Below are positions 27,901 through 40,200 of a stretch of 64,000 nt of DNA, one piece after another. The translations under genes were made by a program, and so were the position numbers. The notes beneath the pieces are model-generated. The model saw only the letters and a program-made list of their open reading frames with translations, did not search any database and was not told the DNA's origin. The stretch spans positions 4,570,507 to 4,634,506 of the forward strand of contig OY718803.1 of NCBI GenBank assembly GCA_963070105.1, in the 5' to 3' direction. The DNA comes from Litomosoides sigmodontis. Taxonomy: Eukaryota; Nematoda; Chromadorea; Rhabditida; Onchocercidae. How positions within the stretch are numbered: position 1 is the stretch's first letter; each line of letters begins with the position of its first letter.

Positions 27901-28955
27901 AGTGGCAGAACTGTGACGTACCCCTACCCATCGAAATCAACGTATACATACGCCGAATGTGACACTGATCACTCGAGGCCATCACATGGAGAAGGAATGT
28001 GCAAATCTTCAATGCATAAGTAATTCATCCTAATTATGTGATCTTTTCTTGTTGAGATCGCCTTCAATGTTCATTTCAGAACAAGTGGCATCGAATGCAA
28101 CTGACTCGCTTTAATTTCTTGAAGCTTTGAAAATTCTACGGAAATTAATATTACTTATTGCCATTTGCTTACATTGAAACTCACTCACTAAAGCATGAAA
28201 TGTGTGTTAAGCTTCATCATTATGAAAATTCCTACATTTCGTCTGAAACATTCAGTGGAGCAAGTCGCACTTCTACTTAATTACCTCATCTTAATTCTTA
28301 TTACCGCAGCTCTCTTTTAGTAACGGTAAATACAGCAAAAGGGCGTATAGCACAAGTATCGCACGTCCTCCGACAACCGCCATTAGTAAGTTCTTAATGA
28401 ACGTCGCGTTTAGTTCAAGCTTAAACTGCTTAATACAGAAGTTTAACACTCCGTTTCTTTCTCGCTTTCTCATGCAACACGTCTTACGAGAGACGATCAG
28501 GTCATCGCAAATTTTCTCATTGAACATACAGAAGGTTCAGTTTTTAAAAAATTACAAGTCAGTGCTGACAACAAAATCACGCTGTTTTGGATGTACAATC
28601 TAATCCTTCCTTTTGTGTTCTCTGGAACTGCTTCTACTGCAATTTTGTATTCAAATTGATTTTAATATTTTAATTGCAGAAATTTGTGGCATGGGAAAGA
28701 GCAATGCAGAAATAAATGTGGTTGAGTAGTCATAATTTAATTTCAGATCCTTCGCTAAAAAAGAAAAGTGATCAGACGATCCATGGACAAGCAAACAAAC
28801 AAACAAATTTAGCAGAAGAGTACCAACAAAATTCCAAAGAGGAAAAAAATACTGTCAGACCAGCAGGATCGATATCAACTTTTTCAAAGTCATTTTATCT
28901 CTTCAGTAAAAAAAGTGCCTCAAATTTAAAATTTCGTAGCCTGATTGATAATTGA
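24994..28955 (+). CDS. Unrecognised Ser/Thr/Pro-rich protein
   Basis: A chain of exons in consistent phase supports one gene: 25345-25429, 25603-25757, about 26032-26649, 26978-27030, 27240-27372, 27855-28019, 28321-28385 and 28747-28955. A candidate first exon starts at ATG 24994, with an in-frame stop upstream at 24946-24948, and ends at 25100 or 25108. The start, and the junction into 26 kb where several AG acceptors lie within 16 bases, are uncertain. I recognise no domain. The product is low in order and rich in Ser, Thr, Pro and Tyr (for example TYGGANITYTAAGTAPPPKT), with a Lys/Gln-rich C-terminal section ending KFRSLIDN. It lies 2.3 kb upstream of gld-2 on the same strand. It could conceivably be an alternative 5' part of gld-2, but it has its own stop codon. 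No function is assigned. Confidence 0.55.
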
Positions 28956-31299
28956 AACAGACTCGTATTCACAACTTGAGAAGTTTGAATTTAAATTGAA
29001 AGAACCTATGCTCATTAAAATCTAGACCAGCAAAAACTAAATCTATTAGGATTTCAACACTATAACTGTACAAAAAATTCGATGCCAAAAACTAAAACGA
29101 GATTAAGTGATAATTCTGTGAAGCTGATTGAGTGATCAAATACCCAAGGTCTCTCTATTTGTAGGTGTCTGAACAGAGGCTGACAGAGCGTTCTTCTTGC
29201 TTAATGCCTAGGTAAGCTGAGATATGAGTCTTTCAGTTTTCAGTTTGAATGTTCAACCTCACATTGTAAAACTAAAAACATCAATTCACAGCTGTTTGTT
29301 GGCTCTGGAACATACTTCTACCTGACAGGATGTGTTGGAGAAGAAAAAATGAAGTAGAGTGGACTGACTGGAAGTACATGACAGCCAAATTCTAGGTAGA
29401 TGCCACTGCTGGATGTGTGATCGCTTCCTTTACTTCTCTCCTCTTAAATCTCTGCAAGCTTATTTTCGTTTGAATGCTCTTTTTTTCTACCAATATCCTA
29501 ACGACCTAAGCTAGGGAATAGCACATTTGAGGAACAAGTTTTTCTTAATTTACTGCATCGAAAAATTTATGAATATGAACGTCAAGTGTAGAGGAAGCGG
29601 AGAGGAGGGGAGTTTTAACGTGATAGGTAAGAGTTAGCCTATGGAAAGATTGTGAAGGACGAGTTACAGAAAGTTGTCGGTACGGTTGCTTTCGGTGATA
29701 GTTTAAATCTCGAAAATCTTTTTTTCTCTGTACAATCTGATTTTATTGCCTAATACACTGGCTATTGTTTTTCTTCTCTACTACTCGAGAAACTATTGAT
29801 TTGCTTGGGAGCGTATGCAAATTAGCTGTCAGTTGTTCTTTTTAAATCATTTTTATATTTCTCGTGGGAGAAGACGGTCACTACAAGTCACTACAAGTGA
29901 AGGAGTTAGAGTTACAGCTGTGTCGCTTGTGTGATGATTGGCATGATAGGAGGGAGGTGGTACTGAACTGCGACTGGAAAGTGCTGTGCCGTGTTGTGAT
30001 GAAGTAAGATTTTTGTTCAGTTTAACGCAAGTGCTGTGATGACTCAACCACTTCTCCATTTAACTGTCCGCTTGACAATTTTCATTTCATGTCCCTTGAA
30101 AGCAGCGATAGCTACTAAGACCTTAGCATGTTTTTTTCCACATCAGTGCACTTGTGTGGGCGGTGGTGGGAGCTTTTGGGCTTCTATGGTGTCTTCAATT
30201 GCTACAAAGATTTTTCAAAAACATTTTTTATTTTTCACCAAGTATTGCTGGATATATCTGGTCCAGTTCAGGAAGTGCATCTGTTGTGTTGGGGTGGATG
30301 ATTTTGTAGCAGAGAAGCGATAAAATAAAATTAGTCAGTGGTATAATGCAAAATGCTGGCGCTGGAGTGTTGCTTTTGTTGTCGTACTTCTTGTTTTATA
30401 ACCTGTCGTAGGCGGAGGAAAGCAGAATTGAACTTGTGAAGGATGGAAAGGCTACTTGACAAGTGAACGAGAAACCATTCGTCATTTTTTTCAAACGTTT
30501 TCTTCACTGTTCTAGATTGCTTTTGCTTGCTGACGTACATCGCTTATAGCTGACTTCAGTGCATGTCTCTGCCCCCTGGCGATCTATTTCAATTTTACTC
30601 CTTCCTCCTCCTACTACTACCACCAATTCATTCCACTGCTCATCACCTCTCTTTGTTCACCTTATATTATATTACATTACAAATATACGTTGAAATTATC
30701 CTTGTTTTTTTCTTAAAGTTAGATAACTTGTTTTTCATCGCATTCTACTCTGTTTCGCCACAATCGTTCTATTCTTCTTACCTCGTGATATTCAAATTTT
30801 AATTCTTACTTTACTATCGTTTGAAAAAGTTTTTAGAAGAAGCACTCCGCTACCTGCTCAAATATTACAACTTCACATCCATCCCCTTGAAAAGTGAACT
30901 TGTGTCACTCGTGGCGTGCAGTCACGTTGCTCTTGCGTATTTCCTACTATTCTATTCCATTGTGCATCACTGAGAGTAATATTCGGTGAGCGTAACGATG
31001 TTCAAATCTCTGAAAATATTTTTCGGCTAATCTTTGGAACTGTCGGAATTTTAGACGGCGATATTTGCCACGGGTTTTCTTTACTGCTAGTCGTTAGAAC
31101 TTTTCGCAAAGGTATTTTCTTCACTTACACCGATTCTTGTGAAAGCTCCTAACGAAGGTGTGTTTCTTGAAATAACCTTAGACTATTGCTGTCAGTAATT
31201 TTGACGGAAGCATTTCTGCAAGTTGTGCCTAGCCCCGCGAGAACTTTGACGAAGGCGCTTTCTTCAGCGCCATCATCAGAAGCTTCGAAGTAAAATCCG
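28956..31299. other. Intergenic, probable gld-2 upstream region
   Basis: No open frame here splices into a recognisable protein. The sequence is mixed in composition, with GT-rich patches near 29900-30300. It probably holds the 3' UTR of the upstream gene and the promoter and 5' UTR of gld-2. No specific site can be named. Confidence 0.4.
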
Positions 31300-34200
31300 A
31301 TGTCAGCATTTCCAGAACACCTTGTCCACAATGCTGCCCCACCTGCAGTTCCTTCGTCATTATCATCCTCCTCCGTAAAAAGTGGTATTGGACATTACGG
31401 TTGCTTTGATAATAACGTAGCTTCTTATGTCCACTACTGCTGTAATCCAATTGGTGGCATGCAGCAATGTCCGGCTGTTTTTGTCCACTATTTTCCTGGT
31501 ACTTTTATACCAATCAGCAATATTTGGCCCTATTGCTACTATCACTGCTCCATGAAGCCTAAAAGGGCCTTCTGCCAACAACTAGCTGCAACACAGTGTT
31601 GGCAAGCAGATGCAACACTCCTCACCGCTGGCCAAATCCCGGTAACTTCTGTGCACGTCAGTCAACGAAGATTGGACAAACAACGTGACACTTCACCATT
31701 TTCAAACGGTATCAGTCGAAGTAGTAGCACTGTTAGTAGTGATTATACTGATTCCACAAGCTCCGTAATTGGTTCTCAGGACAGCTACTATCAGCAAGAG
31801 GAGTCTAGAAATTTCCCAGGTCATCTAGCAGTTGCTTGCTCTTCTAACACTAGTTGCTACTCCTCGCAAATTTGTTCACCGGGTGTAAGTAGCTTTGAAA
31901 ATTCCGATCACAACAGCGCTGGAGTGCCACTTCTAGCAAACTGCTGCAGCTATGACTTCAGTACCACTGGTTTCTACCCGCAGGAGCAACAGTCTCAGTC
32001 ACAATCTGCAGGATTAAGAGCGCGAGCTCCACTAGATGTTTTGGTTACAGCATATTCAACACATCCTTCTGCTATGAAATTCTACAACTTACGAAAAAAG
32101 AATTTGGCAAGGGAAGGGAACAGCTCGTCGGCCGGAAGTCCGAGATTCGGAAGCGAAACAGGATTTGAAAGTGTCACCGCTACTGCTGCACGTTTTCACG
32201 CCTATCACCCCGCTGCCGCTTGCTTTCAATCTCCCAGTCGCTTCTTGATACCTTTAGAAGCGATTGAAAGTTACATCCATAATTTGGAAAGGTATGCCAT
32301 TCGTGAATTCTAATGTTTTATTCTCACTTACTGCTTTGAGAAGAACAGCTTTGATGTCGTATGACGGTTGGGTACTTCATCTGTCGTCGTATGCCAGAAT
32401 AGGATGGACTTTCCCTAATTAAAAAATTATTATCAGTGCTTTCATTTCGGATAATCGCATATCGTATCACTTCAGAAGTGTTCATACGCCATCTTATGCA
32501 ACACACACTTACTGAAGCCTTTGAATTGTCGAGTGATTAGCATTTTCGTTGGGCTCTTTCTGTCGGACACGAAGAGATTTTCCTGTTTGTGTCTGTGCCA
32601 AAACGTGCGGCTTATTTCCACTAGTTGTTGAGGAACCTGTTGATTGGGATAGTTTCAGAATGAGATAATTTTTGAAAGAGACAACCAACCGCTATTTGCT
32701 TAACGACTACCAGTTAACTCGTTCTGAAAACTTGAGAATCCGTTTACTTTCTGTAGGTAAATAAATGGTTGAAAGGAATCAAATAACGAAATAATAGTAA
32801 TTCGGTAACACAGTGAATCACAGTCAATTGGAATGGATGATTCGGTAGTGGAGAAACTGTCGCTCGAATTTCCTACTTTATCTTCGGCATTCTTTTTAAT
32901 CCCTTCCTCTTCATGCGCCGGATAGGATAGCTGCTTCAACTTTTCTCATTCTTTTCATCTTTCAGCATGTATTCGTTTTAAGTTGTACATATAGGAGTAA
33001 GTCTAAAGTGGCTTGTCGAGACGGAAAAGTTCTACTCTTTGATCCTTTAAAGGCTCAGGAAGTTGAAATGAATGAGGTCTGAAGAGCTTCTTTTTACTAC
33101 TACTACTTAGTAATTTAAAAAAATATAAAGATTCTGGAATACTTTCGAATTTTTATTTGCTGCGGAAACATTTCTTAAGTAATATGAAATAATAAAACCT
33201 ACAAGATGATGATGGACTTTTCATAGTTTAATGCGTCTTTTTTAAAGCACAGTTTGAGATGCTTGTTCGGATTTTATTCCAACTGCAATTAAAGACTTAC
33301 AAGTGATCGCGCACTATCATAAAATTTTAAGTCTGTCTTAATAATACGAGCTTGAGCCCACTGAAGTTAGTAATTAAGAAATTGTTTATTATCATTTAAC
33401 TTCTAAGATTCTGAAGAGTCAAATGTAGGATCTCTTCCAAGGATATTGTGATGAAAAAAAAAGAAAATATAGATAATTTTGCCAGAAATTCAAATAATTA
33501 CAAGAATTTTATAGTTTTTCTGCGCAACTGGTACAGTCACAAATAAGCTCTGGACAAGCGCATCTGTTGCCTGAATTTGAAGCAACTCCTTTCACCCTAG
33601 ACTTGTCATCATCTGCCACAAATATAATAACAAATGTTACGACTGAAGCGCTAAGCACATACGATAATATTCGAACAGGTGGAGAGGTTCGTAGAATTTT
33701 TTAGTTATCAAGGTCCCTCGATGTTTTGGCAAAAAATGCAGAGCAGCTTTGTCAACATGCTTCGCACCCCATTTTAAATTATGAGAAGTTTTGCTCAGCC
33801 TTCGCAGTTAAATTGAATTTAGTTTCTTTCATCCCGGTTACTAACCGATTCATTTCAAATTTGAAAGCATAACACTTGCAGAATATCAGCTGCACTCCAT
33901 GCGATACTGATTCCAGAGCATCCAATGTTTCGAGCAGTGCTGCCGACGAAAATGGTTGTCCAACGTCGTTAACAGATAAGCCAAATAAAATAGTCCAAGG
34001 TAGTAGCGCAAGAAATTTGACTTCAAAGAACTGAGGACAAATAGATAGATTTTCCAAATAAAGAACGGAATTCATGTTTTTACAAGAAAGCATTTGCACA
34101 TTATTCTGAATAATGTATGAAGCGTCAGCTGAATTTCTTCCATTATTCCGTGATGTGTTATAATTTACTGCGTGTTTTCTATACTGTTACAGTATGTGCC

Positions 34201-37200
34201 ATTCCTCTGTGCTTTTGCACTGCTGCTTTAGTCCATTTTTTTCCAGATCATTTTCTGGATGAGGACTCGCTGCTGGAAAATTTACCCAAATTTGAGCACT
34301 GCAGTAGAAGCGGAAGCAGTTTGTCATGTGAATTAACACGTAATGTAAATTGGCTGCAGTCAAAATCGCCAAATGCGAAGCAAGGATTTGAGATCTGTGG
34401 TAATGATGGATATGTTTCAAGACAAAGGAAGCAAGTTCTTCAGACGAGAAACATCCATCGAAGTACTGGGATCTCCACCCGTGGCTCCAATGAGGGAAGG
34501 TCAGGGGGTAAGTCATGTATTTCCATTTTCAAATTTTTTATTTGAAATTTTTGTCATTGTTCAGTGTTTTCTTATCAATGTAATAGCAGTTGACGCCTTT
34601 AAGTGTTTTGTTTATCTCCTTGATATCTAAACTAGTTCCTCTTGAGTCTAACACTTTTCACTGCCCTTTTCATGCATCTTAAATTTCTGTTCCCTTTATC
34701 ATGAAAAGACTCACATGTTTGATATTCACACTTGGTGGTAATATAATATCGAGATTCCTGAAAATTTACATTACTTTTTTTGAAAATGAAATCTAGAGAT
34801 ATTGGTTGATTTAATAAAGACTTAGTAGAGTCTGCAAAGTGCACGTGCGGGTGAAAGCATGGAGAAAAATAACCGTGTTTATTATATTCATGTTATTTAT
34901 ACCTTCCATCATTTTTTTTTCATAAAATAATTAGATTGTAAGAAAATTGGATAAACGAAAGAAAGGGGGAAAAAAGAAACTGAACTAAGTATTTTATCGT
35001 TTCATAGGAGAACAGTTAATTCGTATCGAGATATTGAGGCAATATTCGAAAACTCAGATAAGACGAAAAGAGAGAATTACATTTTCGTCATTGAAATGAA
35101 ATTGGTTCAATCAACCAGTATATGATTTAAAGAAACGTTTTGAAATTAGTATGATCAACGTCCTTCAGGAGTCTTATTATTTGTCGATCAAGGAGAACGA
35201 TGTGATGTGTTGAATTACTGCGTATGTATCATACTAAGTAATGTTTGCAGGCTTACCTCCTCCCATATCTGCATATCACCAATTGAATGACAATACCTGG
35301 CGCAGGCAATCACAAAATGGCCATCCGTCAAAGAATTATCCTGTGCGTCCCTTCTCGACTAGTGATGGTTTTGTACGTAATCGAGACCGAAGCAATTACG
35401 ACAGGTAGACTTTTGGTTTGATAAATCTTTTATGCTTACGAAAACTAAAGCTACAAGTTAAAAATCAGTCTTCCTAATTGCTTCAAAATTTTGTGGTTGA
35501 ATAACGAGTACTAGTTTAGCGGCGCTTTCCCCAGAAGATTGTTTATGTCACAAAATAATGAAATATTCAATCTGGGTAGTTTGGGTGATAGGTAGTCTTT
35601 AAATAAGTGGAAATTTGTAAGCGATATAGAGTTTAACTTTTTAAAAACATTATTTTAAAGCTACGAAGGATTTTTATGATAATTAACGGATTTCAGGTTC
35701 TATATGAATAACACGGATCGCAGTCGTGATCGTTCTCAGTATAGCAGTTCTGACAGGCGTTCCGCTCCGAGGATGACCAACGTTTACAGATCTGCGAACA
35801 GATCGTGTGGGTTTTTGTGATGAGCATTTGGAATTTAGTTTATTTGAATTAAAATTTATATTTGATCAAACTTCGACCAAAATTTGCAGCATATTTAGGT
35901 GCTTTCAGATGACATAGCGATTTCCAAGGCTTCGTTTGAAATGATCACTTAAGAGGCACGGTATTTGAAATCGACCATTTTTTAAATAATGTATGATCTT
36001 ATTTTATGTTTTCAGCATTTATTTTGCATGACAAGGATAGTTTATACTATGATGGAAACGTCGAAAATTCGTTTAACTTGGTGTCATCCGACGATAAGAG
36101 AGGTCATGGAACTGCGACTGCTGATTGTTCTTCGCATCGTAATATGAAACGTAGTGGTTCAAACCGATCTCGTAATTCTCCACCGGTGTATTTAGCTTTG
36201 AAAAGTCATCGTGAATTTGTTGATGTTGATAGTACTGAGGTTGGTTTTCTCGTTTTCTTGATGATAGATCCTTATAAACCTTCTGCTGAAAGCCTGAATT
36301 CTTGTTGTAAAAGTGGATGCCAAATGCTGGTTAAGTCCAGAAACTTAAGAGGCTTAAGCTTATTTGAATTAGTCAAACTAGTCCTTATGGGACTCATCAT
36401 TACTGATATTTTGTTTGATAAGGTGACGTGGAGGTAGCTGAAAGTGGGCTTCAGAAGGGAACGTCTTGCTGTTTTTTCAGATAGGAGCAGTTGGTGGCAT
36501 GGCAAAGGAGGAGAGGCTTGAAAGGCATTACAGTCCACAACGAATTGTTGAAAATTCTCAAAAAATAGGACAGGATGTCGAGCAACTGACGGATTTATTT
36601 TGCGAACACGTTGTAATATGTGAAGAAGGTTGTCTTTTATTATATTTGCATAAATATGATAAAGTGAAATATGATACAAAATGGGTCGTCTTTTTTCAGT
36701 TATTTACCAGCATAGTGCTTCTGCTAGTTAGAGTAAAACGGACTTAGAAACGAAATTGAAGCTTTTATAAAAGCTTTAGCAAATTAAATGTGATAGGATA
36801 AATGTAAGTGTGGAGCATTCGTCTAGGATTTGTTTTGTTTTTTCTTATTTTCTCGGTGCTATGATGGCTATATATCTCTTGGCTCCTAAATTTTATTGTG
36901 GTGTTTTTGTTCACTTCGCGTTTTGTTTTATAAGTTTCATTTTAAACTACCTTACACTTCTTTGCTTATAATCTCTGTGCCATACCAGAAAATGAAATTA
37001 ATCTGAGTCGTACAGTGGAAAAACTAGCATTATTACCATGGAATTTGCAGTGATGACACAATCACGCACACAATCTTGATTGCAATGTCGTTCGTTTGAC
37101 TCGCTTCCTTCAGGAAACTGTTAACTGCATAACGTTGAGTTTTCTTGAAAGTTAAAGCACAATACTGTTGCTGACAAATCGTTGTTCTCTCTATTCTTGC

Positions 37201-40200
37201 TTTTTTACTTACACTATACATTGTTAAAGCTCGATAAAGGCTGTGATAGTTTGCATAGGTTGATTCATATGAATGAGGTAAAATTCAATTTTTTTCTAGT
37301 GTCAGCGTTGGACATGAAGTGTTTGAAATATCTCTCCACACCCACTTTAGCATGCAAGGATGACTTACTGCAAGTACAACCACTCTTTCGCCCTATCAGT
37401 TCAGTTGTTAATTGCCACACTCTTGCTCTCTTTTTCGGCATTCTCGTGCGATATCTCGTTACCAGTAGTATTTGCAGTAAAGTCCTTTATCTAATCTTTC
37501 GGCGCAACCTTTCTTTTCCGGATAGAAGGAACTAGTGCTTTCAGCTGTGAACCGGCGTTTAATCTTTATAGCCTTTCAAAGCTAAATCCGATGTTCATTA
37601 AGTCCCTTGCTATTACTATTCACTTTCTTATATAAGAATACTGTTCCCCATAACGCTCTTGTCAACACTGTGCAGCAAGAAGTTACTATATACTGTGACC
37701 AAGTAAAACAGGTTTTTATGAGAGAAAAACCCATTCAATTAAAACTCTTTAACTATGTCTTGCAGATACTGCCGCTATGTAATCTCAAGTAGTTTTATAC
37801 TCTTGAAAGTCTTTTTAAGCAATATTTTCTGGGAAACAAGTTAACAAGACGTAGACATAGTCCATGGTGCATAGTGCTACTTCTCCTCTGCCTCCGTGGA
37901 GACATTCACTGTCCTGATTGTCCCTGTCATGATCATACTGCTATCTTGACTTCACTTCCTTCATTATCATAAATTTTTCACTGTAAATTTGAAAAGGAAT
38001 TGCGCAACGTTTGTTGTCGTTACTGGGTGTTAACTCAAAGTACTATGAAAGCACAGTTCGATGAAGGTTTTCGATTTCCTTTAGACTGTGGAATCGATGT
38101 AACTAATTTTCTGCTTTGAAGTAATCTAAAATTCAGGAGACGAATAAAAGTCGATTCATGTAAAATCTCATTACTTATTTTTCTTCACTGTAGTACTGAA
38201 TGTCATTTTTCAATGGTCCGTGGTGATTGTTGGACAACAATTTTTCGGTGTACGCCCCAAATGATGCTGCTATTTGTTGAGGGAAGTAATATGCATGGGT
38301 GGATATAAGAATTTTACTTGTCAAAAGCAGATTTGAACATTGAAATTACAGCCGCAACTCTTCCTCTGTCATCCTAATGAGCGCTTTTTGCGCAGTAATG
38401 TAAACTAGCATTGAATTGTCAGGGAAAATCTTTGAAGCTTACCACTGAGATTGGGTTTCGAATTTAGAAGCATCCATAGTTCTTCCTGTATATTTTTTTT
38501 GTTATTGGTGAACTGATGTTCCTATTTTGCAGATCCTTCTTGTTTTCCTAATTTCATATACTTCATTGGGAGCTGGCCCATGTGAGAGCTCTGCTGACAA
38601 TGAAACGAATACTGCAAGAATATTACATTAATTTGGAGCGAGGAATTTGTAAAACGGAATCTTCGTATCAAGATATTTGAAATTTGCACGGAATTGGGAA
38701 GAAACATCACAGCTGTTATAAAGCAGAAGTGCCGTGGAAATTAGGAAAATGCTTGTGCTATTCGGTGATCGATGGAAATGTTCAAGCTGACTGCATTCTT
38801 CAAATATACCCACCAAATTCTTTCTCGACCAAATATTTTAGTCATTTACAGTTTGAATTTTTCATTTTTCACCGAATAGTTGGCGTGGAAAGCACAAAAT
38901 CTTGTAAACACTCCATAGACAGTTGTCCGAGAAGAAAAGCAAGGGGTGTCAAGGTAAATTGAGATCTCATTTGAACAGAGTGTGTGATGCTCACTAAAAT
39001 TTGGCTGTAATGGGTTTTAGTCTCTCTTCAGGCTTTACAGAAATCTACTGCGTTTTGATGAGGACGGTATTCTCGAAACGTTGCTAAATCCATAAGTTCT
39101 AACTTACCAGCTGACAAATTTCTTTCAATTCTACGCATATTGGCTGACAAAAAATTAAAAGTGCTTACCTTGTTGGAGTAATGAGTATCGTTTGTATTCT
39201 CATATGTTCGCAAAGAGACTTAAAGTACAACACGAAACGTCTGTTATTCATTCTCCTGACAATCTCAGTAGCCATCTATTTTCTTGTCTTCATTTTTATT
39301 ATTTATTAAAGGTAACTTTAGTTGAACTCCTCTTATGCACAGCATTTCTGTTCGATGGAAATGGTGTTTTTGTAATTATTCTACCAGTTATTACCCATTA
39401 ATGTACAGTAACAAGTCTGTATCACTCTTTATAGTGTTTTGAAAGTAAAGATCGAAAGTATCTTCACGGTGGGTTACTCTCGAGCTTTTGGAAAGCGTTA
39501 GAGCTGGAACTGACGAGTTCTTAAATTACACACATCAGTTGTTTGACTTGTTTGAGTGATTTATTATTACTATTTCTTCTATGCTTTAATTTTATGACAT
39601 TAAATTTCAACCAAACATAAACCGAAGGTTTAAAAAACCGAAGTTCCTTGAAAATTTTATCTTGATCTGAATATTTCAGGAGAAATTGACTACCAAAGCG
39701 ATTCAATACCAATAACAGTAGGTTCGCTGCTTATCTGTTTTGTTGCATCGTTTTGTTACTGGACATTGACTGAGTTTAGCTTTTCCCTAAGTGAGAGTGT
39801 TTAGGAAGAAATGTGCGTGATGTAGTGATCGTGTTTGGCAGTGGTTTCGTTATTTATTTGATTAACATAGCCAGTTTGGTGTTGAAACTAACTTTTCTGC
39901 AGGCAGCTGTGACCCTGTTTTTGTTGAGGATAAAAAAAGATCGGTTTCACAAGCCAGCAGTAGCGCAGCGGAAGTATTACCACAGCATGAAACAGTACAG
40001 GGTGTCGATGTCGACACACTGAATTTTTCGAGTTCGCTCTATTATTCATAATCTTTTTAACATAGAGTCAGTATAGTCAATAGACTCAGCTTAACATAGA
40101 GTCTAACGGATTATCTTTTAAATTTTCAGTGAAATGATGTAAAATGAAGATGAAGTAAGCCTTTGCTATTCCAAGTTCTCTTTGTTTTTCACTTCTTTTC

